64,000 nucleotides of DNA from Rossellomorea sp. BNER (GCA_024213275.1 JANAVG010000006.1:208266-272265), one strand, 5' to 3'; positions 27,667-38,015 are shown, numbered from the stretch's first letter. The notes: a model not told the origin generated them from the letters alone. Made by a program: numbers and translations.

Positions 27667-28878
27667 TTATGTCATAGATTTTAGATTTAGGAGGCTTTTG
27701 TTTAACTTCTTTGCTAGTTTTTTTCGATTGAAATTATCTGAAAGATGATATTGCATGGACTTTTTCATGTGACTAAGAGCATTTTGGTTATTCTTAGCTT
27801 CTAATAAGGCCCTAATAAAATCCTCATCGTTTTCTGGTTCAAAAAATAACCCTGCATTATTTTTTTCAACAATTTCCCTAGTTTCTCCATCAACACCTAC
27901 TAAAGTGGGAACGCCCATTGCCATATAATCAAATAGCTTGGAGGGGATGGTAATCTCAAATAATGGCTGTTTTTTTAAGCTCACTATTCCTACGTCGGTT
28001 TCATAGTAAAAAGACTCTAATTCTTTTTTCGGCAAACTATCAATAAAAAGAATATTAGTAAGATTAAAATCATTTGCTTGTTTCACTAGGGCGTCCTTCT
28101 CTACTCCTTCACCAATAAAGAGAAAAAATATTGATGAATCTATCTGGTTAACTTTTCTTGCAGCATTTACAACGGTTTTAAGCCCTTGTGCAGCGCCTAT
28201 GTTACCTGCGTAGAGCACTAGAAATGAATCTTTGGGAATATTATATTGTTCCTTTATATCTATTTTTCTAGTCGGTGATTTTATATCAGAAGGGTTCACC
28301 CCATTATAAATGACAGAAATCTTTGTTTCGGGAATTCCCAGGGAGATTAGTTTATCTTTATAACCATTTGTTACCACGACAATATGGTCAGCTTTTTTAT
28401 AAAGAAATCTTTCTAGTTTTCTAGCTAAATTTAGAAGACGCTTATTTTGAAATTGTCCTAAAATTTCTGCGAAATCAACCCATAGATCTCTTACTTCAAA
28501 GACAAATTTTGTTCGATGGATTTTACTTAGAAAGTAGCCTGTCAACCCTTGGAATAGCTGTGGTGACGTTGCATAGACAATATCTGGTTTTCGAACGCGT
28601 AGACCAGAAATGAATGAGGAAATGGCGAAACTGATATAATTTGCCAGTCTTCGAATAGAGCTAGATTTGGTATCCTTTATACTGATTGAACGGTATATGT
28701 TTAGTTTATTTGTTTTTTTCTTTTCAAAAAATTTATTTGACTTAATATTATTTGGGAATGACGTTAATATGTGTAGGTCGTGACCTAACTCCATCAGGTT
28801 TGAGCTCATGTCAAAAGCTCGTCCTTGGGCAGCCCCTATTTCTGGTGGAAAATGTTGTGAAACATAAATTATTCTCAT
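27667..28878 (-). CDS. GT4 family glycosyltransferase
   Basis: 403 aa. N-terminal domain MRIIYVSQHFPPEIGAAQGRA and the linker FVFEVRDLW are typical of WcaI/WbuB-like GT4 enzymes; C-terminal donor domain has LYAGNIGAAQGL, IPSKLFDYMAMGVPTL and the E-rich sugar site. Minus strand, convergent with the mnaA operon and divergent from the glycosyltransferase at 28979 with a 100-bp shared upstream region. Start supported by GAAAGGGAT. Confidence 0.85.
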   Translation of the reverse strand: MRIIYVSQHFPPEIGAAQGRAFDMSSNLMELGHDLHILTSFPNNIKSNKFFEKKKTNKLNIYRSISIKDTKSSSIRRLANYISFAISSFISGLRVRKPDIVYATSPQLFQGLTGYFLSKIHRTKFVFEVRDLWVDFAEILGQFQNKRLLNLARKLERFLYKKADHIVVVTNGYKDKLISLGIPETKISVIYNGVNPSDIKSPTRKIDIKEQYNIPKDSFLVLYAGNIGAAQGLKTVVNAARKVNQIDSSIFFLFIGEGVEKDALVKQANDFNLTNILFIDSLPKKELESFYYETDVGIVSLKKQPLFEITIPSKLFDYMAMGVPTLVGVDGETREIVEKNNAGLFFEPENDEDFIRALLEAKNNQNALSHMKKSMQYHLSDNFNRKKLAKKLNKSLLNLKSMT

Positions 28879-28978
28879 ATTAATCCCTTTCGTTTATGGT
28901 AGTAATAGCAATTATCATTAAATTATTGTAAATTATAATTGCGTAATAAACAACTTAACAATAAAAAAGGATGTTTTT

Positions 28979-30106
28979 ATGAAGAAAAAGGTCTGTGTTA
29001 TTACATCGGTTCATCAAGCATATGATGGGAGGATTTACCATAAGCAATGTAAAAGCTTGGTTAAGCACGGTTATGAAGTGATTTTGATTGCTCCTACTCC
29101 TGAAAATGAAACGATAGCTAGAGAAGATAGTATTGAATTAATAACTATAAATAAACCCAATAGTGAATGGAAGAGATTTTTAAAAACATTGACGGTCGTG
29201 AAGCTTGCGTTGAAAACTGGTGCAGATTTGTTTCATTTTCATGATCCGGAATTAATTCCAGCAGGGACACTAATTCGATTAATTAGTCGAAAACCAGTCA
29301 TTTTTGATGTTCATGAACATTATCCCAATGCCATTATGAGCAAAAGATATTTAAAAACGTGGCTAAAAATACCTATCAGATGGGTTTATGAAATTATTGA
29401 AAGAGTATGTTTACCAGTATTGTCAGGAATAGTCTATACCACTAAAGAGATAGGCACTCGTTATAAGAAATATAAAAGTGTAAAAATTGAAAACTACCCA
29501 ATAAAAGACATGTTTGTCCAATCTAGAAAAGGAAATATCGATTCATATAATTTATTATATTTAGGTGGAATTACAGCCATTAGAGGAATAGAAGAGCTCA
29601 TCCAGGCTATAGATATTATTGTGAAAAGTGAACCAAGAGCTACCTTAACCTTTGTAGGAGCTTTTGAGTCTAAAGCATTTGAAACGAAAATAAAAAATTT
29701 AATTACTGAGTTAGAATTGGAAAACCACATATATTTTAAAGGGAAGGTACCTTATGAAGATATAGAAAAGTATCTATCAATGTCTTCAATAGGGATTATA
29801 CCTTATCTGCCAGTACCTAATCATTTAGTATGTTTACCAAATAAACTTTTTGAATACATGGCTTCAGGAGTGGCTGTAGTCGCTTCAGATTTCCCTCATT
29901 ATGGGGAGGTTGTAAACCAATCTAAAAGTGGAATTACAGTCGATCCTTCGAACCCTTTGTCTATCGCACATGGTTTACTATTATTAATGAGAGACCCGGA
30001 AAAAGTAAGATCTTTTAGTAGTAATGGTCAATACTGGTTTAACGAAAAATATAATTGGGAAATAGAAGAGAAGAAGTTAATCAACTTTTATCAAAACTTT
30101 ATTTAA
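28979..30106 (+). CDS. GT4 family glycosyltransferase
   Basis: 375 aa. N-terminal VCVITSVHQAYDGRIYHKQ and FDVHEHYPN, C-terminal LLYLGGITAIRGIEELI and PNKLFEYMASGVAVVASD. Start ATG 28979 after AAAAAGG. Likely adds a sugar to the same surface polymer. About 170 bp upstream of tagO, which has its own promoter. Confidence 0.85.
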   Translation: MKKKVCVITSVHQAYDGRIYHKQCKSLVKHGYEVILIAPTPENETIAREDSIELITINKPNSEWKRFLKTLTVVKLALKTGADLFHFHDPELIPAGTLIRLISRKPVIFDVHEHYPNAIMSKRYLKTWLKIPIRWVYEIIERVCLPVLSGIVYTTKEIGTRYKKYKSVKIENYPIKDMFVQSRKGNIDSYNLLYLGGITAIRGIEELIQAIDIIVKSEPRATLTFVGAFESKAFETKIKNLITELELENHIYFKGKVPYEDIEKYLSMSSIGIIPYLPVPNHLVCLPNKLFEYMASGVAVVASDFPHYGEVVNQSKSGITVDPSNPLSIAHGLLLLMRDPEKVRSFSSNGQYWFNEKYNWEIEEKKLINFYQNFI

Positions 30107-30209
30107 TGGACTAGGGGATAAATGGTTTTTGTTATACTCCACAGAAAGTAGTAAAAACTAATAGTAACTTTTAAAAGTTTTCTGTCACATAAGAGTAATA
30201 AAAAACTTG

Positions 30210-30237
30210 TTGAAAGTTATTGAATTTTTGCTATGAT
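30210..30237 (+). promoter_or_regulatory. Sigma-A promoter of tagO
   Basis: TTGAAA (30210-30215), 16-bp spacer, TATGAT (30232-30237), 38 bp before the tagO start. Confidence 0.7.
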
Positions 30238-30275
30238 GGAGGAAGTGTAACTATACCCTTAAGAAGGTGTTTCAG

Positions 30276-31361
30276 ATGACGCACACAATTATAGAATTAA
30301 TCATTGCATTTGTAATTTCATTTGTTGTTTCAATTTGTGTTACTCCTTTAATAAAAAAGTTTGCAATTAAAATTGGAGCTGTTGATCATCCAAATGCAAG
30401 GAAGGTTCATGTAGGTGTTATGCCTAGATTAGGTGGACTTGCTATATTTATTGGATTTTTAGCTGGTTTTTTATTCTTGATGCCAAGTTCTATATATATG
30501 AATGAAATCGTATTAGGTGCTTTAATTATCCTAGCGGTAGGAATCCTTGATGATTTGTATACACTTAGTCCAAAAGTTAAACTTATCGGTCAAGTTATTG
30601 CAGCTATATTGGTCATTTCATCAGGATTACTAATTGATAAATTAACTCTCCCATTTTTAGGGGTTGTTTATTTAGAATGGTTGAGTATACCAGTTACCTT
30701 ACTTTGGATAGTAGGTGTTACCAATGCAATTAACCTTATTGACGGGTTAGATGGTCTAGCTGCCGGGGTATCATCTATAGCACTTAGTAGCATTTTAGTT
30801 ATGGCAGTAGCTGATAATCAGTTAATTGTAATTGCGTTGTGTGTAATATTAATCGGTAGTAGTATTGGTTTCTTGTTTCACAATTTTTATCCGGCAAAAA
30901 TATTTATGGGTGACACTGGAGCGTTATTTTTAGGATATTCCATTGCAATTATTTCGATGCTAGGTTTGTTTAAAAATGTCACTTTGTTTAGTTTTATCAT
31001 TCCCATAATTGTGTTAGCTATCCCAATTTTTGACACGCTTTTTGCCATTATAAGAAGAGCGTTAAATAAGAAAAACTTTGCACAGCCAGATAAACAACAT
31101 TTGCATTATTGTATAGTGAGTTTGGGGTTTTCACATAGAACTTCAGTACTTATCATTTACTTCGTAAGTGCTTGTTTTGGCGGGGCAGCAATTCTTTTTT
31201 CCAATGCTACATTGTGGGTGTCCGTAATAATCATTTTCGTCCTTTTACTACTGATTCAGTTCTCAGCAGAAGTAATAGGTTTAATTGGACATAATCATCG
31301 TCCGTTATTAAATGCAATTAAGCGGGTAATAGAAGTAAAGCGACCACAAAAAGACCAATAA
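30276..31361 (+). CDS. tagO: Undecaprenyl-phosphate GlcNAc-1-phosphate transferase
   Basis: First, membrane-bound step of wall teichoic acid and related polymers: moves GlcNAc-1-P from UDP-GlcNAc to undecaprenyl phosphate. Start ATG 30276 (AAGAAGG eight bases upstream; the GTG at 30267 overlaps that site); 361 aa. About eleven membrane segments; MraY/WecA motifs PNARKVH, DDLYTL, NAINLIDGLDGLAAG, NFYPAKIFMGDTGA and the loop His-x-His (HLHYCIVSLG). Synteny with yvyE-degSU as in B. subtilis supports TagO. Confidence 0.93.
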   Translation: MTHTIIELIIAFVISFVVSICVTPLIKKFAIKIGAVDHPNARKVHVGVMPRLGGLAIFIGFLAGFLFLMPSSIYMNEIVLGALIILAVGILDDLYTLSPKVKLIGQVIAAILVISSGLLIDKLTLPFLGVVYLEWLSIPVTLLWIVGVTNAINLIDGLDGLAAGVSSIALSSILVMAVADNQLIVIALCVILIGSSIGFLFHNFYPAKIFMGDTGALFLGYSIAIISMLGLFKNVTLFSFIIPIIVLAIPIFDTLFAIIRRALNKKNFAQPDKQHLHYCIVSLGFSHRTSVLIIYFVSACFGGAAILFSNATLWVSVIIIFVLLLLIQFSAEVIGLIGHNHRPLLNAIKRVIEVKRPQKDQ

Positions 31362-31390
31362 AAAGTCACCCGAAACCTCGGGTGACTTTT
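31361..31390. terminator. Bidirectional terminator between tagO and LCP gene
   Basis: Perfect 12-bp stem AAAAGTCACCCG / CGGGTGACTTTT; the right arm is followed by T's and the left arm is preceded by A's. It overlaps the last base of tagO, while the LCP stop codon (31391) abuts it. Confidence 0.85.
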
Positions 31391-32401
31391 TTAGTACTCT
31401 TCAGATTCTGATTCTGTTGTAGTTGATTTAGAGTCATGCTCTAGATGTTTTTGTAATTTCTCTTGTAGGGTGATTAATTCCTCTTCATCTGGGATAAAAT
31501 AGGAAACACCACCTATATATTCTGGAGTCCCTTCTATTGTTAAACTTTTAATATTAGATGAATCGAAGGTGGAATATTTTCTAAAGAATGCAAGCCCATC
31601 TGATACCTTTAGGTTTGTCTCTACATTAGTTCCAACTACATTGGCTATCTCGTCTACTTTAAAAAGGGTTTTGCCTGATGTTAATTCATCAATAACTGCT
31701 TGGACCACTTGTTTTTGTCGTTCATTTCTACCAATATCTCCCCTTGGATCTTGAAGCCTCATACGAGCAAATGCCAATGCTTCACGTCCATCTAATTTCA
31801 TAGGTCCTTCCGTAAAAACCAGCTCTTCAGCAATTTTGTCGTCACTATTCTGAGTAAAATCGAATGGAACATCTACTGTTATTCCACCTAAAACATCAAC
31901 AATATCTTTAAATGCCTCAAAATTTATGGTTACATAGTAATCAATCGGGATATCAAGGAAATTTTCCACGGTTTCTATTGTTTCTTCTTTTCCACCGTAT
32001 GCAAATGAGTGATTGATTTTCTCTAGTTCACCAGTATCTGGCATTGGAACTCTGGTATCCCTCGGTATACTTACTAAATTCATTGAAGCGTCTTTAGGGT
32101 TAAAAGTGGCAACCATTAAAGTATCTGATCGACCATTTGCTCCACCAGAAGAATAATTTTCTACCCCCATAATTAATACTGAAACAGGATCTTTTAAAAT
32201 AGTGACAGCTTCGTCTCTTAATTTTGATTTTTCCCGTCCAATATCATCGTAAGAATTACTAGCGGCTTGATATGTTTCTAAGAAAACATAAGCAAAGTAT
32301 CCGATGGCTACAGTAAATATTAACAAGAAAGAAAGTAATAATCTCTTTATTATCCTACGTTTGCTTTTTCTTTTTTTAATTTTATGTTCTTGTCGATTCA
32401 T
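31391..32401 (-). CDS. tagV: LCP family glycopolymer-peptidoglycan ligase (TagV/YvhJ-like)
   Basis: 336 aa. Strongly basic N-terminus (about 18 residues), one membrane segment (about 19-42), LCP domain from ~72 (VSVLIMGVENYSSGGANGRSD; SIPRDTRV; INHSFAYGG; ALAFARMRLQDPRGDIGR), and an acidic Ser/Thr/Glu tail. Expected to attach wall teichoic acid to peptidoglycan outside the membrane. Place between tagO and yvyE matches B. subtilis yvhJ (tagV). Confidence 0.85.
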   Translation of the reverse strand: MNRQEHKIKKRKSKRRIIKRLLLSFLLIFTVAIGYFAYVFLETYQAASNSYDDIGREKSKLRDEAVTILKDPVSVLIMGVENYSSGGANGRSDTLMVATFNPKDASMNLVSIPRDTRVPMPDTGELEKINHSFAYGGKEETIETVENFLDIPIDYYVTINFEAFKDIVDVLGGITVDVPFDFTQNSDDKIAEELVFTEGPMKLDGREALAFARMRLQDPRGDIGRNERQKQVVQAVIDELTSGKTLFKVDEIANVVGTNVETNLKVSDGLAFFRKYSTFDSSNIKSLTIEGTPEYIGGVSYFIPDEEELITLQEKLQKHLEHDSKSTTTESESEEY

Positions 32402-32701
32402 AAAGTCTCTCCCCGTTTTTTTCTATATAGTTTAAATATGTGTCAATCTGTATTGAAAATTCGAAGTAAAATTAGTTAATTTTACTTTGGCAAAATGGAC
32501 AGTTATCATAATTGATATTAAACTCTATAAAAATGCCTAAACCACACTAACTAATTGTACTATGCTTAACGATAGCCGTAAAATGAAAATTTCATTACAA
32601 AAAAATAGTGTGTAATGTTAAGATAATAAACTAAAGTACTACGGGTTAGTTATTGATTATGGTAAAAAGGAACTGTAAGTAAGAGTTGTCCCAAGATGGT
32701 C
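32402..32701. other. Intergenic stretch, nothing recognised
   Basis: AT-rich, stops in all frames, no family repeat or strong hairpin seen. It should contain the promoter of the minus-strand LCP gene. Confidence 0.4.
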
Positions 32702-33334
32702 TTAAATGTTTACCTCCAAATACTCCACATCACCCTCAACTATCTCACCCTGCCCATTCGTCAATTCCGTCATCCAATCGACAAATTGCTCTTTTTCTCC
32801 TTCTACGACATAGGCTTCAATTTCTACCGATTCTAAGTAGTGGATTTCTTTCAATTGATAGTGAGAGGAGCGGACTTCATTCTCTACTTTGCCAAGCCAG
32901 GTGTAATCGATTTTTGTCTTCATAATTCTCATGAGTTTCCGTTCGACAATCCCTGTGGCATTGAGTCCTTCTGAGGTTGCTTTCCCATAAGCACGAATGA
33001 GGCCGCCTGCGCCGAGTTTAATGCCTCCGAAGTAACGGGTAACGACAACAACTGTATCTTTAAGGTCCCTCTTTTTTAGAACTTCTAACATGGGAACTCC
33101 TGCCGTTCCACTTGGCTCCCCGTCATCATTAGCTTTTTGGATGAGATTGTTTTCTCCTATCATATAGGCAGAACAATTGTGATTTGCGTCCCAGTGCTTT
33201 TTCTTGATCTCTTGGATGAACTCCTGGGCTGCTTCTTCGGTTTCTACTCTCTTTACATATGTGATAAATCTCGAACGTTCTATATTGATTTCACTTTCAC
33301 CATAGCTTTTTACCGTAAAATACTGATGTAGCAT
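32702..33334 (-). CDS. yvyE: YigZ/IMPACT family protein
   Basis: 210 aa with UPF0029 N-terminal domain (about 15-120; SRFITYVKRVETEEAAQEFI; NCSAYMIG; DDGEPSGTAG; VVVTRYFGGIKLGAGGLIRAY) and a DUF1949 ferredoxin-like C-terminal domain. Function in bacteria is not firmly known; translation-related roles are proposed for the family. Between tagV and degS as in B. subtilis. Confidence 0.92.
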   Translation of the reverse strand: MLHQYFTVKSYGESEINIERSRFITYVKRVETEEAAQEFIQEIKKKHWDANHNCSAYMIGENNLIQKANDDGEPSGTAGVPMLEVLKKRDLKDTVVVVTRYFGGIKLGAGGLIRAYGKATSEGLNATGIVERKLMRIMKTKIDYTWLGKVENEVRSSHYQLKEIHYLESVEIEAYVVEGEKEQFVDWMTELTNGQGEIVEGDVEYLEVNI

Positions 33335-33491
33335 TAAATCGCTCCTTCTACCTAGGTTCTTCTATATAACTGAAGTTAAATTGAGCTCTATTTCGACAAA
33401 ACTCTACATACTTAACTATACCGTGAAAATGCTAATGCGAAAAGCGAGAACCAATAATAAAAGGTTAAATAAAATATCATTTTTGAAATTT

Positions 33492-33519
33492 CTAAAAAAT
33501 AGACACCTAATTAGGTGTT
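33492..33519 (-). terminator. Terminator after small lipoprotein gene
   Basis: Minus strand: ACACCTAATTAGGTGT palindrome followed by CTATTTTTT. Confidence 0.55.
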
Positions 33520-33556
33520 CAAACTGCACAACCCTTTATTAATACTCCTAAAAACT

Positions 33557-33967
33557 CTACTGCTTTTTTATTTCTATAATATTGTCCATAGGTGTAAGAG
33601 CATTTCTATCATCAGCTATCAAATCACCATACTTACGACCGACTTCTACATATTGAATGACTTTTTCATTATTCATAAATACAACTAAGTTAATATCGTC
33701 TCTTGAGCTTATTTTGCTAGGGTCTTTGAATTCTGCTCCTAATTGTTTAGTAATATTTTCTTGTGGGGTATAAGGTGTAAATATAAAAGCTTTATCCCAA
33801 GTAAAGTCTGTCAAAGTGTTTAATTTGAGTTGATCAATATTTTCTTTTTGCATTACCGAATGGAAGGACTCTTCTAATTCCTTGTTATGATGAACCCTAT
33901 TTTGGTTACAACCCATTAACATTATAAAAGATAAAACGATTACGATAATTTTCTTCAAAATAAACAC
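33557..33967 (-). CDS. Small putative lipoprotein, unknown function
   Basis: 136 aa; signal peptide with lipobox (FIMLMGC, Cys ~20) predicts membrane anchoring outside the cell. The rest has no family I recognise; FIFTPYTPQENITKQLG and VVFMNNEKVIQYVEVGR look like a compact alpha/beta domain seen in several small Bacillus lipoproteins. Monocistronic, minus strand, between yvyE and degS, absent from the B. subtilis order. Confidence 0.7.
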   Translation of the reverse strand: MFILKKIIVIVLSFIMLMGCNQNRVHHNKELEESFHSVMQKENIDQLKLNTLTDFTWDKAFIFTPYTPQENITKQLGAEFKDPSKISSRDDINLVVFMNNEKVIQYVEVGRKYGDLIADDRNALTPMDNIIEIKKQ

Positions 33968-34071
33968 CTACCTACTATTTTTATGTTCATTTGTAAACCT
34001 TCGTAACCGAAGATCATCATAAGGGAATCCTTTGAGAATGAAAAAGCCTACCAGATTCTCCAATAGATTAA

Positions 34072-34140
34072 CGCTTTACCAAATTCGAGAACCGTCCCCG
34101 AGTGAATTACCGCTTTACCGTAATCGAGAACCGTCCCCGA
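34072..34140. repeat. GGGACGGTTCT-family repeat, two tandem 39-bp copies
   Basis: Two units starting CGCTTTACC (34072, 34111) and each containing TCGAGAACCGTCCCCGA, plus a decayed third start (GCTTTAACG). The remaining sequence from 33968 to 34511 (degS leader) contains no gene. Confidence 0.7.
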
Positions 34141-34511
34141 ATGCTTTAACGTATCACAGTGAAATTATTTTCCCATAATCTGTCTCTACATAAAACTTTT
34201 GCAATAAAGTAATTACAATGTAACTAAACTTTAATCTCCGACAATATGTGACATGGTATAATAGACGTGCTGAAACTCACATTGGACAGCACCTGAAATT
34301 ATGCCTAGATGAATAAAGGGAATTTGATAAGTATATGGAATTTAAATTATAGCAATGAAGTGGAGAGTAATGGGTTAAAAGGCATGCGAGGGTCTATAAT
34401 GACTGTGTCTTTATAACTATTTTGGTAATTTTACCATATTTTTCTCTGCTACATAATAGTCTGCAGTAGACTTTCCATGTACAATAAATTAGGTAATTAA
34501 GGAGGTGCCCC

Positions 34512-35654
34512 GTGTCTTTAAAAAAGGTGAACACCGAGATGTTAGATGACATTTTAGAAAAGATGATCGACACGGTTGGGCGCAGTAAAGATGAAGTTTT
34601 TCAAATTGGAGAACAGTGTCGAACAGACTTTGCATCCATTACTGATGAACTAAAAGACATTAAGGAAATGGTTGCGCGGGTAATCGATGAAGGCGATGAT
34701 CTTGAGCAGAAGTCGAGGTTTGCCAGAAAACGATTATCTGAGGTGAGTCAACATTTCCAAAACTTTTCTGAAGAGCAAGTAAGAGATGCTTATGAGAAAG
34801 CTCACGACCTGCAAATGAAGCTCTCGTCAAATAGACAGAATGAGCAGCGTTTGAGAGATAGGCGAGATGAATTAGAGCGCCGATTGTACTCTTTGCAGTC
34901 CACCATTCATCGTGCTGAGCATCTCTGTTCACAAATATCCGTAGTGATGAATTATTTGAGCAGTGATCTTAAACGAGTTGGTGAGGCATTAGAAGATGCT
35001 AAGCAAAAACAAGATTTTGGTCTGAAAATTATTGAAGCTCAAGAAGATGAAAGAAAGAGATTGTCTAGAGAAATCCATGATGGACCAGCTCAAATGATGG
35101 CAAATGTCCTCATGCGTTCGGACTTGATAGACAGAGTATATCGTGAAAAAGGTGCTACAGAGGCCATAAAAGAGATACGCGATTTGAAAACTATGGTTCG
35201 TTCAGCCCTTTATGAGGTGAGAAGAATCATTTACGATCTCCGGCCAATGGCATTAGACGATCTTGGGTTGATACCGACACTCAAAAAATACTTAAGTACA
35301 ATTGAGGAATATAACAAAGTGACGAATATTGATTTTGTGAATATTGGTCATGATAAAAGACTTCCTTCTAAATATGAAGTCGCGTTATTCCGCTTAGTCC
35401 AAGAATCCGTTCAAAATGCATTAAAACATGCTGAGGCAACCAATATTCAAGTAAAGCTAGAAGTGAAAAAAGATCGTATCACTGTCGTTGTAAAAGATGA
35501 TGGCAAAGGGTTTGATATGAAAGAAAAGAAAAAAGAATCCTTTGGTATCATGGGGATGAGTGAACGGGTCGACCTGTTAGAAGGGGAGATCACGATCGAT
35601 TCTAAAATAGGCTCTGGGACAGTGATTCTGATTCAAGTCCCATTAACAGCATAA
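34512..35654 (+). CDS. degS: Two-component sensor histidine kinase DegS
   Basis: Cytoplasmic sensor that phosphorylates DegU and controls exoenzymes, competence and motility. GTG start after AAGGAGGTG; 380 aa. N-terminal long coiled-coil sensory region (DegS domain, ~1-170), HisKA_3 dimerisation with phospho-acceptor His in [11 protein letters not shown] (~residue 188), HATPase_c (about 270-380; [29 protein letters not shown]). No membrane segment, as in B. subtilis DegS. Followed 31 bp later by degU. Confidence 0.96.
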   Translation: MSLKKVNTEMLDDILEKMIDTVGRSKDEVFQIGEQCRTDFASITDELKDIKEMVARVIDEGDDLEQKSRFARKRLSEVSQHFQNFSEEQVRDAYEKAHDLQMKLSSNRQNEQRLRDRRDELERRLYSLQSTIHRAEHLCSQISVVMNYLSSDLKRVGEALEDAKQKQDFGLKIIEAQEDERKRLSREIHDGPAQMMANVLMRSDLIDRVYREKGATEAIKEIRDLKTMVRSALYEVRRIIYDLRPMALDDLGLIPTLKKYLSTIEEYNKVTNIDFVNIGHDKRLPSKYEVALFRLVQESVQNALKHAEATNIQVKLEVKKDRITVVVKDDGKGFDMKEKKKESFGIMGMSERVDLLEGEITIDSKIGSGTVILIQVPLTA

Positions 35655-35685
35655 ACTTTTTCGTAGTTTAGGGAGGCGAAACAAT

Positions 35686-36363
35686 ATGGCAACAAAAATT
35701 GTCATCATCGATGATCATCAGTTATTTCGCGAAGGTGTAAAGAGAATTCTGGAATTTGAACCTACATTTGATGTCGCGGCAGAAGGCGACGATGGGAATG
35801 AAGCTTTATCTTTAGTGGATGAGCATCATCCTGATGTTGTTTTAATGGATATTAATATGCCTGAAATTAATGGGGTAGAAGCAACAAGACAGTTAGTTCA
35901 AAAATACCCTGGAACAAAGGTCATCATCCTGTCCATTCATGATGATGAAAGCTATGTTAATCATGCATTAAAAACAGGAGCAATGGGGTATCTTTTAAAA
36001 GAAATGGATTCAGATGCTCTTGTAGATGCTGTTAAAGTTGTTGCTGAAGGTGGCTCTTATCTACACCCGAAAGTAACCCATAATCTTGTACAAGAATATC
36101 GCCGTTTAGCGAATTCACATAATAACGGAGGCTTCCAGCAGGTCGAGGTTCGCCGTCCATTACATTTATTAACACGTCGTGAATGTGAAGTGTTACAAAT
36201 GCTTGCAGATGGAAAAAGCAACCGTGGAATTGGAGAATCACTATACATTAGTGAAAAAACGGTTAAAAACCATGTAAGTAATATTCTTCAAAAAATGAAT
36301 GTAAACGATCGTACACAGGCTGTTGTTACAGCTATTAAAAACGGTTGGGTTGAAGTAAGATAA
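35686..36363 (+). CDS. degU: Two-component response regulator DegU
   Basis: 225 aa NarL/FixJ-type regulator. Receiver domain with acidic pocket ([10 protein letters not shown]), phospho-Asp in VLMDINMPE (~residue 56), Lys in YLLKE; LuxR-type helix-turn-helix (about 160-222; [33 protein letters not shown]). Partner of DegS in the same operon; GGGAGGCG precedes ATG. Confidence 0.96.
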   Translation: MATKIVIIDDHQLFREGVKRILEFEPTFDVAAEGDDGNEALSLVDEHHPDVVLMDINMPEINGVEATRQLVQKYPGTKVIILSIHDDESYVNHALKTGAMGYLLKEMDSDALVDAVKVVAEGGSYLHPKVTHNLVQEYRRLANSHNNGGFQQVEVRRPLHLLTRRECEVLQMLADGKSNRGIGESLYISEKTVKNHVSNILQKMNVNDRTQAVVTAIKNGWVEVR

Positions 36364-36396
36364 ATTAGGTATGTCCCTTTTAGCGGAGGTAGAAAA

Positions 36397-36428
36397 AAAG
36401 GCGTTGTCACAGGTGTGGCAGCGCCTTT
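36397..36428 (+). terminator. Terminator after degU
   Basis: AAAGGCG / CGCCTTT outer stem with GTTGTCAC/GTGTGGCAGC pairing inside, then CTTTC. Confidence 0.7.
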
Positions 36429-36453
36429 CTTTCTATGATCGAAAAGAAAAGAA

Positions 36454-36566
36454 GCTGTCCAAAAAGGAGGCAGGAACCACTATGATTATCCAAATATAGA
36501 AGGTGTCTTGAGGGTTTCTTCTACATATTGAAGTTGTGGTTCCTGACACCTTATTTTTTGGACAGC
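36454..36566. repeat. GCTGTCC...GGACAGC interspersed element, copy 1 (113 bp)
   Basis: Terminal inverted arms GCTGTCCAAAAA / TTTTTTGGACAGC and inner arms GGAACCAC / GTGGTTCC, with the phrase GGTTCCTGACACCTT. A second, diverged copy of the same length lies at 50917. It separates convergent degU and treR and can fold as a hairpin. Confidence 0.75.
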
Positions 36567-36570
36567 CACA

Positions 36571-37290
36571 TCAATGCTTTCTCCTAGCAAAATCAACAAA
36601 TTGAAATTTATCTAATCGATGTCTTGACTCTGTGTATTCAAAAAGGGTAGCGTCATCTAAGTAGACATAGTTTTTGACGACTACAATATGATTAAACCCT
36701 TCTAAATCAAGGTATTCACGATCTTCTTCTGTACATTCTTCCACGACAATCTCTTTCTTTGCAAATGATATCGGTAATTTCAATTCCCCTTCAAGGTATT
36801 CATAGATTGATTTTTCGCAGGTTTCTTTTGATAGAAGGGGGACATATTCTTTTAAAAAGAATCCTTTATCGAGAATAATTCGTTCTCCTTGAATTTGCCT
36901 TGAACGTACGATTTTCCACACTTCATTCACAGGCGCGCCGTTAAATTGCTGTGATAGCCAATCATCGCCTTGAATTAATCCAAAGTCATGAACAATGGTT
37001 TTCGTGTCACGACCTAAGGAGTGTTGAAGCTCTTTGAAGCTGACTAGTCCTGAGATTGGAAAGCTCATTTTCGATACATCGAGAACGAGAGAGCCTTTTC
37101 CGCGGATTTTTTGAATGAATCCTTTTTGGGCTAAAAGGGTTAATGCTTTTCGAATCGTTTCTCTTGAAGTTGTGTACATCTCTGATAATTCGTTTTCAGA
37201 GGGCAGAATTTCGTTTGGAGGATAGACTCCTTCTTGAATTTTTTCAAGTAGTTCATGATAAATTTGCATATATTTATTGCTTTTTGTCAT
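36571..37290 (-). CDS. treR: Trehalose operon repressor TreR (GntR/HutC type)
   Basis: 239 aa. N-terminal winged helix (about 1-70; LPSENELSEMYTTSRETIRKALTLLAQKGFIQ) and C-terminal UTRA effector domain that in B. subtilis senses trehalose-6-phosphate. Operators TGTATATACA lie at 41191, 42833 and 42865 before treA and treP. Same strand as treA and treP but separated from treA by three plus-strand genes and repeats, unlike the contiguous treP-treA-treR operon of B. subtilis. Confidence 0.9.
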   Translation of the reverse strand: MTKSNKYMQIYHELLEKIQEGVYPPNEILPSENELSEMYTTSRETIRKALTLLAQKGFIQKIRGKGSLVLDVSKMSFPISGLVSFKELQHSLGRDTKTIVHDFGLIQGDDWLSQQFNGAPVNEVWKIVRSRQIQGERIILDKGFFLKEYVPLLSKETCEKSIYEYLEGELKLPISFAKKEIVVEECTEEDREYLDLEGFNHIVVVKNYVYLDDATLFEYTESRHRLDKFQFVDFARRKH

Positions 37291-37392
37291 AATATCACCA
37301 TTATTTATTTTACCATATAGAATTAGCTTGAGTGTTTAGAATATTTTCAATAAAATGGAGTTAGTGCATATTTTAGAAAAGGGTGAAGGATT

Positions 37393-37989
37393 TTGTCGAA
37401 GCAGCTATGGAGAACATTACTTGTAAGTGTTGGAATGAGTACACTGTTACTAGCAGGATGCGGTCAAGAAGAGAAGGATACGGAGAAGCCGAAAGAAGAG
37501 GAAAAAGCAGTAGAAGATAAAGCCGAACAAGATAAAAGTACAGAAGAGAATTCGAGCAGTCCGTTGATGAATGATCCAAAGTCATTAGAAGAAGTGACGG
37601 ACATTCCTCCAGAGGAAAAGGAAGCATTGCTCACCACTTTTGATCAATATATTAGTTCTTTTAACACAGAAGACGTTGATGCTTATATGGAAACGATTTC
37701 GAAGAAGCCCCTGAATTTTAAATATGATGAAGAGAAGAAAGCCGTTGAAAAGGTATTTGATCAGGTCGATGTCAACCGTAAAGCTGAAAATGTGAAAATT
37801 ATTAGCTACCATGGCAAAAAAGCTGATGTTTACGCAGAGCTTACAGCTAAAACGACAGACCCTGAATCTGGAAAAGAAGTAGAAAAGTCGGGCAAACAAG
37901 TCACGGTTTTTAATAAGACAGATGAAGGCTGGAAAGTGGTTGCGATCTTTTTCCTAGGAGATGAAGAAGAAAAAGAGGCAACAGAATAG
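37393..37989 (+). CDS. Putative lipoprotein with NTF2-like domain
   Basis: 198 aa, TTG start after GAAGGA. Signal peptide with lipobox LLAGC (Cys ~23), an acidic/Lys-rich linker (about 25-70), then an NTF2/SnoaL-like domain (about 75-190; LLTTFDQYISSFNTEDVDAYMETIS; VFNKTDEGWKVVAIF). The fold is common in Bacillus lipoproteins of unknown role. Monocistronic with terminator; lies within the split trehalose region. Confidence 0.75.
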   Translation: MSKQLWRTLLVSVGMSTLLLAGCGQEEKDTEKPKEEEKAVEDKAEQDKSTEENSSSPLMNDPKSLEEVTDIPPEEKEALLTTFDQYISSFNTEDVDAYMETISKKPLNFKYDEEKKAVEKVFDQVDVNRKAENVKIISYHGKKADVYAELTAKTTDPESGKEVEKSGKQVTVFNKTDEGWKVVAIFFLGDEEEKEATE

Positions 37990-38015
37990 ATAGACGGGAT
38001 TCTAATATCTCAATG